This document shows positions 1 through 6,277 of a DNA stretch of 34,407 nt, one piece after another. The notes under the pieces are model-generated. The model saw only the letters and a program-made list of their open reading frames with translations, had not been told where the DNA came from and ran no database searches. Numbering within the stretch: the stretch's first letter is position 1; each line of letters starts with the position of its first letter. Made by a program: the position numbers and the translations under genes. Source of the stretch: REBR01 sp033721915 (GTDB lineage Bacteria > Pseudomonadota > Gammaproteobacteria > Pseudomonadales > Oleiphilaceae); contig JAWWAC010000031.1 in assembly GCA_033721915.1 (NCBI GenBank), forward strand, positions 1-34,407, written 5' to 3'.

Positions 1-329
1 ACCAGCACATTGGCACCGGTCACCTCTTTCTTGCCGGAAGACTGCACATGGAACACGGCACGCTGCAGCACCCGCTGGAAGCCCAGTGTCGGCTGGGTCT
101 CACGCTCACCGTCATTGGAGGGGATCAGCGGCGTGGTGGAATCAACGAACTCGTTCAGCTCGTCGCGCAGCTGCTCCAGGTCCGCGCCGCAGGCACGCAG
201 TACCCGCAGCGCCGACTCGTTGTCCAGCAATGACAGCAACAGGTGCTCCACGGTCATAAACTCATGGCGCTTGTCCCGCGCGTTCTTGAACGCTTCATTC
301 AGCGTTAATTCGAGGTCTTTGCTCAGCAT
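1..329 (-). CDS. clpA: ATP-dependent Clp protease ATP-binding subunit ClpA (N-terminal part, runs off the window)
   Basis: ClpA is the AAA+ unfoldase that feeds substrates to the ClpP peptidase. The visible 109 residues are the N-terminal repeat domain, beginning MLSKDLELTLNEAF and containing the typical stretch RDKRHEFMTVEHLLLSLLDN followed by the linker towards the first AAA module. That domain is where the ClpS adaptor docks. The ATG lies 15 bases after the clpS stop codon, in the usual clpS-clpA order, so the two are almost certainly co-transcribed. The bases just before the start form a short palindrome (GGGGTCACCCC at 330-340) that contains the only plausible ribosome binding site, so folding there could limit ClpA translation. 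The gene continues beyond base 1. Confidence 0.95.
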   Translation of the reverse strand, partial: MLSKDLELTLNEAFKNARDKRHEFMTVEHLLLSLLDNESALRVLRACGADLEQLRDELNEFVDSTTPLIPSNDGERETQPTLGFQRVLQRAVFHVQSSGKKEVTGANVL

Positions 330-344
330 GGGGTCACCCCGATT

Positions 345-722
345 TCAGTCAGCTAGTTCTATCTCACATAGCAGCGGATGGTCACACTCCGAGGAGTACT
401 GATTCACCTGTGCCGCTTTCGTTTCCGCTATATCCCGAGTGTAGACGCCACAGACGGCTCTGCCCTCTGTGTGTACCGCCAACATGACCTGTGTCGCCTT
501 TTCCTCATTCATGGCGAAGAACAGCATCAGCACCTCCACTACAAAGTCCATCGGTGTGAAATCATCGTTCATCATCAGGACTTTATACAGGGACGGACGC
601 TTGAGCGCGGGCTTCTCAGCGGCCGTGGCAATATCATGATCCCGACCGGGATCACTGCCTTCCCCCTGACTTAATACTAGTAGACTGTCGTCAACTTTTA
701 CGAATATTTCACCATTAATCAT
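345..722 (-). CDS. clpS: ATP-dependent Clp protease adaptor ClpS
   Basis: ClpS binds N-degron substrates and delivers them to ClpAP. The 125-residue product has a hydrophilic N-terminal tail of about 40 residues followed by the compact ClpS fold: LYKVLMMNDDFTPMDFVVEVL (about 46-66, with the NDD..PM substrate-pocket motif), ATQVMLAVHTEGRAVCGVYT, and the C-terminal HPLLCEIE. It is somewhat longer than the roughly 106 residues of the E. coli protein because of the tail, which is the part that enters the ClpA pore. No clear Shine-Dalgarno sequence precedes the ATG at 722. It lies directly upstream of clpA. Confidence 0.95.
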   Translation of the reverse strand: MINGEIFVKVDDSLLVLSQGEGSDPGRDHDIATAAEKPALKRPSLYKVLMMNDDFTPMDFVVEVLMLFFAMNEEKATQVMLAVHTEGRAVCGVYTRDIAETKAAQVNQYSSECDHPLLCEIELAD

Positions 723-1212
723 CTTTTAATACCGGCTTGATCGACATTGGCGGAGCTCAGCGGGCCTCCCCGGAGCGCTTGCCATCCACTGTCCACTAGT
801 AAGATGGCTGCGACCGGCCTGACTATCAAGAGTTGGCCCGCCGATCAGGGCAGAATTATTACCCGTTCACGAAATTACATAATAACGCCCATCAGGGCCC
901 GGTAACCACCGCTTTAGCCCTTGACTCGCCTTCTGGATTGATCAAAAGTAACAGCAACCGGTGTCGAATTTAACAGATTTTGACAGTCTTCCGGTCCGGC
1001 CGGGCCCTGGATCAGCGATCACAGGCCCTGTGCCGGAAAACCGATTGTTTTGATGGGGCAAGTCGTCGGTGCCGGTCACCTGTAACGGCCATCAGTGACT
1101 GACACAACCGGTAAGCACCGGTTTCCGTTCAGCCTTGGCTGACCGGGAGATGGCCGGTATAACCTATGCGCCCCTGGATACCAGCGCAGAGCACGACACA
1201 AGGGAGTGGATG
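723..1212. other. Divergent intergenic region between clpS and cspD
   Basis: This 490-base stretch holds no convincing gene. An AT-rich island at about 852-885, bounded by TTATTA and TAATAA, stands out in GC-rich surroundings and is the likeliest place for the clpS promoter. A TTGACT hexamer at 921-926 and a TTGACA at 980-985 point towards cspD, but neither has a good -10 partner at normal spacing. Near cspD sit the palindrome TCAGTGACTGA (1092-1102) and a perfect 7-bp stem-loop (1106-1123). Long leaders are common in front of cold-shock-family genes, so much of this may be transcribed; that is inference. Confidence 0.5.
1106..1123 (+). other. Perfect stem-loop upstream of cspD
   Basis: AACCGGT (1106-1112), a four-base loop AAGC, and ACCGGTT (1117-1123) form a perfect 7-bp hairpin about 90 bases before the cspD start. 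No run of T follows, so it does not look like a classical terminator. It could be a leader structure of the cspD transcript or a DNA operator. Confidence 0.4.
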
Positions 1213-1677
1213 ATGCCGCAGGGTAAAGTGAAGTGGTTCAACAACGCCAAAGGGTATGGCTTTATCATTGAAGACGGAGACAGCGAAGACCTGTTCGCCC
1301 ACTTCTCCGCCATTCAGATGGAAGGCTATAAGACACTCAAAGCCGGAGAGAGGGTCAGTTTTGACAAGGAGCCCAGCGCCAAGGGCATTCACGCGATCAA
1401 TATAGTCCCGCTGGACAGGCCAGTCGGTAACAGTGGCTCCGGCCAGGCCAGCCGGGGCCGTGGTGAACAACGGGAGCAGGAATCCCGGCAGAACCAGCCG
1501 CCAGGGGCACAGAGCAACGCAACGGTGTCGACTCAGTCGACACAGGGAGAGCACTCCATGGCCACTGACGAACCCCGGGAGTCCGGGCCGGGTCAGGCGG
1601 CGGACAGTGATAGCGGTGAAACCCGGACCACCGGCCAACCCGGCTCAACCAGGCTTCACTCGGCCCTGTCCAACTGA
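1213..1677 (+). CDS. cspD: CspD-type cold-shock-domain protein with a long hydrophilic C-terminal tail
   Basis: Residues 1-67 are a cold-shock domain that binds single-stranded nucleic acid: MPQGKVKWFNNAKGYGFI with RNP1 (KGYGFI, 13-18) and RNP2 (DLFAHF, 26-31). CspD in E. coli inhibits replication in stationary phase, and the position beside clpS-clpA is the usual cspD position. The start at 1213 is chosen because AGGGAG at 1201-1206 is well spaced from it; an ATG at 1210 is also possible, and an in-frame ATG-less extension to 1135 has no ribosome binding site. The product is 154 residues, roughly twice the E. coli length. Residues about 71-154 are rich in Gln, Ser, Gly, Arg and Thr, have no hydrophobic core and look disordered. 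This tail also holds a strong hairpin and an internal start (see separate entries). Confidence 0.9.
   Translation: MPQGKVKWFNNAKGYGFIIEDGDSEDLFAHFSAIQMEGYKTLKAGERVSFDKEPSAKGIHAINIVPLDRPVGNSGSGQASRGRGEQREQESRQNQPPGAQSNATVSTQSTQGEHSMATDEPRESGPGQAADSDSGETRTTGQPGSTRLHSALSN
1525..1543 (+). repeat. Perfect 8-bp inverted repeat inside the cspD tail
   Basis: GTGTCGAC (1525-1532), three bases TCA, and GTCGACAC (1536-1543) can fold into a strong hairpin within the coding sequence of the cspD tail. It is followed directly by AGGGAGAG and an in-frame ATG at 1558, so it sits just in front of a possible internal translation start. No T-run follows. Confidence 0.5.
1543..1560 (+). promoter_or_regulatory. 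Possible internal ribosome binding site and in-frame start within cspD
   Basis: AGGGAGAG at 1543-1550 lies seven bases before ATG 1558-1560, which is in the cspD frame. Translation from here would give a 39-residue acidic peptide equal to the end of the tail. The match to a Shine-Dalgarno sequence is as good as that of cspD itself. Whether it is used cannot be told from sequence. Confidence 0.3.
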
Positions 1678-1721
1678 CAGGACTCCCGTCCGTTTTCGCC
1701 AGCCGCCTTTTCAGCCGCCCA

Positions 1722-1788
1722 TTCTGGCCATATTCAGACTCTGAGTCGTTCAGAGCCTGACTATGACCAGGAACGGATCGGGCCAGAA
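1722..1788. terminator. Nested inverted repeats between convergent cspD and icd
   Basis: An outer pair TTCTGGCC (1722-1729) and GGCCAGAA (1781-1788) encloses an inner hairpin in which 1734-1744 pairs with 1750-1760 with one mismatch around a GTCGT loop. The structure sits between two converging genes, so it is a candidate bidirectional termination or 3'-end structure. There is no T-run on either side, so it is not a textbook intrinsic terminator. Confidence 0.4.
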
Positions 1789-1800
1789 CGGACTGCCCTC

Positions 1801-3063
1801 CTAGAAATCCATCTTCTCGATAATGGCATCGCCAAACTCGGAGCACTTCAGCAGCGTGGCATCCGGCATCAACCGCTCAAAGTCGTAAGTGACGGTCTTG
1901 GCCGCAATGGCGCCGGAAATGCCGTTAATCACCAGATCCGCCGCCTCGCCCCAGCCAATATGTCGCAGCATCATTTCCGCTGAGAGAATAATGGAGCCCG
2001 GATTGACCTTGTCCTGCCCGGCGTACTTGGGTGCCGTGCCGTGGGTGGCCTCGAACATGGCCACGGAACCGCCCAGGTTGGCTCCGGGGGCAATACCAAT
2101 GCCCCCCACCTCGGCCGCCAGGGCATCGGAAATGTAGTCGCCGTTGAGGTTGAGAGTGGCAATGACGCTGTAATCGTCCGGGCGCATCAGAATCTGCTGC
2201 AGAAAGGCATCGGCGATCACGTCCTTGATCACGATTTCACGGCCCGTGACCGGATTGGTCATGGTGTGCCAGGGGCCACCATCCAGGGGTGTGGCGTTGT
2301 AGCGCTCACGGGCCAGCTCATAGCCCCAGTCGCAGAAAGCCCCCTCGGTGAATTTCATGATGTTGCCTTTGTGCACCAGAGTCACAGAGGGCTTGTCGTT
2401 ATCAATGGCATGCTGGATGGCACGGCGCACCAGGCGCTGGCTGCCCTCCCTGGACACAGGCTTGATGCCGATACCGCAGTTTTCGGGGAAGCGGATGTTT
2501 TTTACGCCCATTTCGTCCCGCAGGAAACGGATCAGCTTCTTGGCGCCTTCCGAGTCCGCCTTCCACTCGATACCGGCGTAAATATCCTCGGAGTTCTCAC
2601 GGAAGATCACCATGTCCGTCAGCTCGGGATGGCTGACGGGGCTGGGAACCCCTTTGAAATAGCGCACCGGCCGGACACAGGCGTACAGATCCAGGTCCTG
2701 CCGCAATGCCACGTTCAGTGAGCGGAATCCCTTGCCCACCGGTGTGGTGAGAGGGCCCTTAATACCCACGGAAAACTCCCGCATCGCCTCAAGGGTTTCC
2801 GCGGGCAGCCAGTTGTCCTCGCCGTAGAGCTTGCTGGCCTTCTCGCCGCAGTAGGTTTCCATCCACACAATGGAACGCTTGGAGCCATAGGCTTTCTGGA
2901 CCGCGGCATCCACCACCTTCATCATCACCGGGGTGATGTCCACACCGATACCGTCCCCCTCGATGTAGGGGATAATCGGGTGGTTGGGGACATTCAGGGA
3001 CAGGTCCGCGTTAACGGTAATCTTGTCGCCATCAGTGGGTACCGTGATCTTTTCGTAGCCCAT
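1801..3063 (-). CDS. icd: Isocitrate dehydrogenase [NADP+]
   Basis: This TCA-cycle enzyme oxidatively decarboxylates isocitrate to 2-oxoglutarate in the cytoplasm. The 420-residue product aligns end to end with E. coli Icd (416): PIIPYIEGDGIGVDITP near residue 30, the substrate loop IKGPLTTPVGKGFRSLNVALRQ (about 101-122), ENSEDIYAGIEW, LVHKGNIMKFTEGAF, and LNGDYISDALAAEVGGIGIAPGAN. Ser115 in FRSLN corresponds to the serine phosphorylated by AceK in E. coli, so phosphorylation control at the glyoxylate branch point is possible. GGAGAGG lies just before the ATG. The gene is transcribed divergently from rluE, and the shared region carries two operator-like palindromes. Confidence 0.97.
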   Translation of the reverse strand: MGYEKITVPTDGDKITVNADLSLNVPNHPIIPYIEGDGIGVDITPVMMKVVDAAVQKAYGSKRSIVWMETYCGEKASKLYGEDNWLPAETLEAMREFSVGIKGPLTTPVGKGFRSLNVALRQDLDLYACVRPVRYFKGVPSPVSHPELTDMVIFRENSEDIYAGIEWKADSEGAKKLIRFLRDEMGVKNIRFPENCGIGIKPVSREGSQRLVRRAIQHAIDNDKPSVTLVHKGNIMKFTEGAFCDWGYELARERYNATPLDGGPWHTMTNPVTGREIVIKDVIADAFLQQILMRPDDYSVIATLNLNGDYISDALAAEVGGIGIAPGANLGGSVAMFEATHGTAPKYAGQDKVNPGSIILSAEMMLRHIGWGEAADLVINGISGAIAAKTVTYDFERLMPDATLLKCSEFGDAIIEKMDF

Positions 3064-3140
3064 GATCCTCTCCGTGTGTTTTTAAATGACTGAAGGGTCG
3101 ATAAACTGCGGCCCATGATAAAGAGTTTGCGGGTCTTTTT

Positions 3141-3153
3141 GTAGTTTTACTAC
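3141..3153. promoter_or_regulatory. Operator-like palindrome 1 upstream of icd (HexR-like)
   Basis: GTAGTTTTACTAC is a perfect palindrome with arms GTAGT/ACTAC, preceded by TT (TTGTAGTTTTACTAC). From memory it fits the HexR consensus TGTARTWWWAYTACA of gammaproteobacteria at all but the final base. It lies about 80 bases upstream of the icd start and could overlap the -35 region if TATCAT (3120-3115, minus strand) is the icd -10. Confidence 0.45.
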
Positions 3154-3181
3154 GGTAATGGATTCCGCAACAACGAATCCG

Positions 3182-3194
3182 GTAATTTTATTAC
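3182..3194. promoter_or_regulatory. Operator-like palindrome 2 upstream of rluE (HexR-like)
   Basis: GTAATTTTATTAC is a perfect palindrome of the same GTARTTTTAYTAC form as the site at 3141-3153. The centres are 41 bases apart, close to four helical turns, so a regulator could occupy both on one face of the DNA. It ends 30 bases before the rluE start. Confidence 0.45.
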
Positions 3195-3224
3195 AGGCCA
3201 CGCCAGCCCCGGGGGAGCCCCTTC

Positions 3225-3875
3225 ATGGCCCGTCTTATACTGCTCCACAAGCCCTGCGATGTGCTCTGCCAGTTCAGTGACGATCAGGGCCGGGCCACAC
3301 TGGCGGACTGCCTGTCGATGCCCGGGGTCTACCCCGCAGGGCGCCTGGACCGGGACTCCGAGGGACTGGTGCTGCTCACGGACCAGGGGGCGCTGCAGCA
3401 GCGCATTGCCAACCCCGCCAGCAAGATGCCCAAGACCTACTGGGTCCAGGTGGAGGGGGAGCCCGGGGCGGATGCCATCGATGCCCTGTGCCGTGGGGTC
3501 ACCCTCAGGGACGGTCTCACCGCACCGGCTCAGGCCAGAACCCTTCCGGAACCCTCACTGCCACCGCGCCAGCCTCCCGTACGCCACCGCCCCAGTGTCC
3601 CAACACTTTGGCTGGAACTGGTTCTGACGGAGGGGCGCAACCGCCAGGTACGGCGCATGACCGCCGCCGTGGGGCACCCCACACTGCGCCTGATCCGGGT
3701 CCGTATCGGCCCCTGGTCACTGGGGTCACTGGCGCCGGGTGAGTGGCGGGAGGAAAAGGTCCACCTTCCCCGGGGGCAAGGGGCCAGGGCCGGAGCACGT
3801 AAAAGCCGCAACCGCCCTCACTCTGGTGCCGGACGAAAAAAACCTGCAACCAACAAAACGGGAAACACACCATGA
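3225..3875 (+). CDS. rluE: 23S rRNA pseudouridine(2457) synthase RluE
   Basis: RluE isomerises one uridine of 23S rRNA to pseudouridine near the peptidyl transferase centre. The 216-residue protein starts MARLILLHKPCDVLCQFSDD as in the RsuA/RluE group and has the catalytic motif GRLDRDSEGLVLL with Asp42, then KTYWVQVEG and the conserved LVLTEGRNRQVRRMTAAVGHPTLRL-type segment. The C-terminal 30 residues are basic and probably contact RNA. The stop codon overlaps the nudJ start (ATGA), which implies translational coupling. A block of Pro-rich sequence at about 105-125 is longer than I would expect. The assignment to RluE rather than another family member rests on similarity and on the nudJ-mnmA neighbourhood. 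Confidence 0.9.
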   Translation: MARLILLHKPCDVLCQFSDDQGRATLADCLSMPGVYPAGRLDRDSEGLVLLTDQGALQQRIANPASKMPKTYWVQVEGEPGADAIDALCRGVTLRDGLTAPAQARTLPEPSLPPRQPPVRHRPSVPTLWLELVLTEGRNRQVRRMTAAVGHPTLRLIRVRIGPWSLGSLAPGEWREEKVHLPRGQGARAGARKSRNRPHSGAGRKKPATNKTGNTP

Positions 3876-4321
3876 CCTGGAAACCCCATGCCACCGTCGC
3901 CGTGATTGCCGAAAGGAATGGCCGCTACCTCACGGTGGAGGAGCACAGCAACGGTACCGTGGTCTTCAACCAGCCCGCCGGCCATGTGGAACGGGGTGAA
4001 AGCCTCTTCCAGGCCGCCCGCCGTGAAACACTGGAGGAAACCGGCTACGAAGTGGCACTGACCGGCTTTCTTGGCCTCTACACACTGAATGTCCCGGAAA
4101 AAGACACCACTTATCACCGTTTCTGCTTTACCGGTGACATTGTACGCCACCGCACGGACACTCTGGATGAGGGCATCATTGCCGCCCACTGGCTCAGCCT
4201 GGAGGAGCTTCAGGCACGGCAGCCTCAGTTGCGCAGCCCGCTGGTGATGGCCTGTATCCGGGACTATCGCCAGGGCCCGGTCTACCCGCTGAACCTGGTG
4301 CAGGAGTTTTCCCTGGATTGA
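3872..4321 (+). CDS. nudJ: Nudix hydrolase NudJ (phosphatase family)
   Basis: The 149-residue protein carries a complete Nudix box, from GHVERGESLFQAARRE through TLEETGYEV (about residues 36-59), with the REx2EExG core that binds the divalent metal. E. coli NudJ hydrolyses thiamine pyrophosphate precursors and nucleoside di- and triphosphates; the same substrates are likely but not shown here. Length (E. coli 153) and position between rluE and mnmA support NudJ over other Nudix enzymes. Its ATG overlaps the rluE TGA. A weak stem with T-run follows at 4353-4377. Confidence 0.9.
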   Translation: MTWKPHATVAVIAERNGRYLTVEEHSNGTVVFNQPAGHVERGESLFQAARRETLEETGYEVALTGFLGLYTLNVPEKDTTYHRFCFTGDIVRHRTDTLDEGIIAAHWLSLEELQARQPQLRSPLVMACIRDYRQGPVYPLNLVQEFSLD

Positions 4322-4352
4322 GCGGACAGGCTCTTTTCACAGCCACGGTGCC

Positions 4353-4377
4353 CTGGCGGTGAGGCCAGCGGTTTTCT
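4353..4377 (+). terminator. Weak terminator-like hairpin after nudJ
   Basis: CTGGC (4353-4357), a six-base loop and GCCAG (4364-4368) are followed after three bases by TTTTCTT. The stem is only 5 bp, so termination would be partial at best. A TACAAT hexamer at 4395-4400 just downstream is a possible -10 box for mnmA, with no good -35. Confidence 0.25.
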
Positions 4378-4434
4378 TGCCGCCCCGGACTGCCTACAAT
4401 AGCCACCCACGGCTCAATCTCAGGAACCATCCCT

Positions 4435-5574
4435 ATGTCCACTCACAGGCCCGACAACCCCTCGCCCCCCCATGTCATTGTCGGCATGTCCGGCGGCGTG
4501 GACTCCTCGGTCTCCGCCCTGCTGCTGCAACAGCAGGGCTACCGTGTGGAAGGCCTGTTCATGAAGAACTGGGACGAGGACGACGGCACCGATTACTGCA
4601 CCGCCATGGACGACCTGGCGGACGCACAGGCCGTGGCAGACAAGCTGGGCCTGGTGCTGCACACTGCAAGCTTCTCCGCGGAATACTGGGACCGTGTGTT
4701 TGAGCACTTCCTGGAGGAATACAAGGCCGGGCGCACCCCCAACCCGGACATTCTGTGCAACAAGGAAATCAAGTTCCGGGCCTTTATCGACTACGCACTG
4801 ACCCTGGGTGCGGACTATATCGCCACCGGCCATTACGCACGCCGCCGTGGCAGCGGGCCGGACACCCAGCTGCTCAAGGGGCTGGACAGCAACAAGGACC
4901 AGAGTTATTTCCTGCACGCGGTCTCCGGTGAGCGCATCGCACAGACCCTCTTCCCCCTCGGGGAAATGGAAAAACCCCGGGTCCGTGAGCTGGCGGAAGA
5001 GGCCGGACTGATCACCCACGACAAGAAAGACAGCACCGGCATCTGCTTTATCGGCGAGCGCAAGTTCAGCGACTTTCTGCGGGACTACCTGCCGGCACAG
5101 CCCGGTGACATTGTCACTCCCGAAGGGGAGGTTATCGGCCGTCACCAGGGGCTGATGTACCACACCATCGGGCAGCGTCAGGGCCTGGGCATCGGCGGCC
5201 TGTCCCGCTACGACAACCACCCCTGGTACGTGGCGGAAAAAGACCTGGAGAACAACCGCCTGCTGGTGGTCCAGGGCAGCGACCATCCCCTGCTCTTCAG
5301 CCGTGGCCTGGTCACCCACAGCATCGACTGGGTGGCCGGCAAGGCCCCCGCCCTGCCATTGCACTGTGTAGCCAAGACCCGCTATCGTCAGCCGGATCAG
5401 GCCTGTACACTCAGCGCCTGCAAAGGCGGTTACGAGGTGGTTTTCGACCAGCCACAGCGTGCCGTGACGCCGGGCCAGTCCGTGGTTTTCTATCAGGGCG
5501 ACATCTGCCTGGGCGGTGGCGTCATTGAATCCACCTACCGGGACCCACTGCCCGACGCCATCCCACAAGGATAA
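4435..5574 (+). CDS. mnmA: tRNA-specific 2-thiouridylase MnmA
   Basis: MnmA transfers sulfur to U34 of tRNA-Lys, -Glu and -Gln, receiving it from the IscS-Tus relay. The 379-residue protein has the PP-loop SGGVDSS (19-25) for ATP activation of the uridine, the nucleophile Cys108 in NPDILCNKEIKF, and the sulfur-accepting Cys204 in STGICFIGER, with FMKNWDEDD and GHYARR as further family signatures. AGGAA upstream of the ATG is an acceptable ribosome binding site. tusA, the first carrier of the relay, lies in the same window at 26524-26754. Downstream, hflD starts five bases after the stop. Confidence 0.97.
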   Translation: MSTHRPDNPSPPHVIVGMSGGVDSSVSALLLQQQGYRVEGLFMKNWDEDDGTDYCTAMDDLADAQAVADKLGLVLHTASFSAEYWDRVFEHFLEEYKAGRTPNPDILCNKEIKFRAFIDYALTLGADYIATGHYARRRGSGPDTQLLKGLDSNKDQSYFLHAVSGERIAQTLFPLGEMEKPRVRELAEEAGLITHDKKDSTGICFIGERKFSDFLRDYLPAQPGDIVTPEGEVIGRHQGLMYHTIGQRQGLGIGGLSRYDNHPWYVAEKDLENNRLLVVQGSDHPLLFSRGLVTHSIDWVAGKAPALPLHCVAKTRYRQPDQACTLSACKGGYEVVFDQPQRAVTPGQSVVFYQGDICLGGGVIESTYRDPLPDAIPQG

Positions 5575-5578
5575 GCTG

Positions 5579-6208
5579 TTGAGACACTCCAAGGCCGACC
5601 AAACCATTGCACTGGCGGGGGTTTTCCAGGCGGCGGATGCGGTCCGTCGCATTGCCCACCACGGGGACTGCCCACAGTCCCAGCTGGAAACCGCCTTCGG
5701 ATCCCTCTTCCACACCGACCCGGACCAGGCCGTGGAGGTGTTTGGCGACCTCTATGCCCTCCATGACGGATTGCGCGCCATCAGCCGCATCATGGTCAAG
5801 CAGACCTCCGGCAAGGACATCGAGGTGCTGCGCTACGGCCTGAACCTGCTCCACCTGGAGCGCCACCTGAGCAAGCAGCCGGAGATGCTGGATGTGATCG
5901 CCAGCCGACTGGATCAGGCCCGCCTCAGCGTGCAGCACTTCGGACTGACCCACGAGAATGTGGTGCGCAACCTGGCGGCCATCTACAGCGACACCATCAG
6001 CACCTTCCGCCTGCGCATCAATGTCAGTGGCGATCCCAAGCACCTGCAGGTGGAGGAAAATGCCGCCCGCATCCGCGCACTGCTGCTGGCCGGTATCCGT
6101 GCAGCGGTACTCTGGCGTCAGGCCGGCGGCCGTCGCTGGCAGCTGATTTTCACCCGCGGGCGCATTGTGGAGCAGGCACAGGCACTGGCCAGAAACCTGG
6201 ATCACTGA
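5579..6208 (+). CDS. hflD: High-frequency lysogenization protein HflD homologue
   Basis: HflD is a membrane-associated protein; in E. coli it binds lambda CII, but its housekeeping role is unclear. The 209-residue product matches HflD along its length: IALAGVFQAADAVRRIAHHG at the start, LRYGLNLLHLERHLS, AAIYSDTIST, and the closing RALLLAGIRAAVLWRQAGGRRWQL. I choose the TTG at 5579 because AAGGA at 5567-5571 is well spaced from it and the E. coli length (213) agrees; a longer in-frame reading from 5516 would overlap mnmA by 59 bases and lacks a ribosome binding site. Position between mnmA and purB is the standard one. Confidence 0.92.
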   Translation: MRHSKADQTIALAGVFQAADAVRRIAHHGDCPQSQLETAFGSLFHTDPDQAVEVFGDLYALHDGLRAISRIMVKQTSGKDIEVLRYGLNLLHLERHLSKQPEMLDVIASRLDQARLSVQHFGLTHENVVRNLAAIYSDTISTFRLRINVSGDPKHLQVEENAARIRALLLAGIRAAVLWRQAGGRRWQLIFTRGRIVEQAQALARNLDH

Positions 6209-6210
6209 TG

Positions 6211-6226
6211 TGCCGGTCCGCCGGCA
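6211..6226 (+). other. Perfect stem-loop between hflD and purB
   Basis: TGCCGG, TCCG and CCGGCA form a perfect 6-bp hairpin three bases after the hflD stop. It occupies the place of a -35 element for the TATAAT at 6234-6239. It could end hflD transcription weakly (no T-run) or act as an operator for purB. It does not resemble the PurR box. Confidence 0.4.
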
Positions 6227-6233
6227 ACTCATG

Positions 6234-6239
6234 TATAAT
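6234..6239 (+). promoter_or_regulatory. Consensus -10 box upstream of purB
   Basis: TATAAT, an exact -10 consensus, lies 38 bases before the purB ATG. The -35 region (around 6211-6216, TGCCGG) does not match the sigma70 consensus, so an activator or strong -10 dependence would be needed. It suggests that purB has its own promoter besides read-through from hflD. Confidence 0.5.
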
Positions 6240-6277
6240 CCGCCCCCTGTTGACCAACATCAAAAAGGGGAACCTCC

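Noticed and set aside
921..949. TTGACT with AAAAGT as a cspD promoter
   Set aside because: The -10 hexamer matches the consensus at only three positions.
1135..1212. Longer in-frame start for cspD at 1135
   Set aside because: It has no ribosome binding site, the extra residues do not fit the cold-shock domain, and 1213 has a well-placed AGGGAG.
1129..1846. Minus-strand frames opposite cspD
   Set aside because: Considered because the cspD tail is odd, but they lack ribosome binding sites and known motifs, and overlap the conserved cold-shock domain.
4320..4337. GAGC/GCTC hairpin followed by TTTT at the nudJ stop
   Set aside because: A four-pair stem is too weak to call a terminator.
4420..5715. 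Long open frame on the minus strand across mnmA
   Set aside because: It is antisense to a clear mnmA; its length reflects GC-rich codon bias, and its protein shows no family motif.
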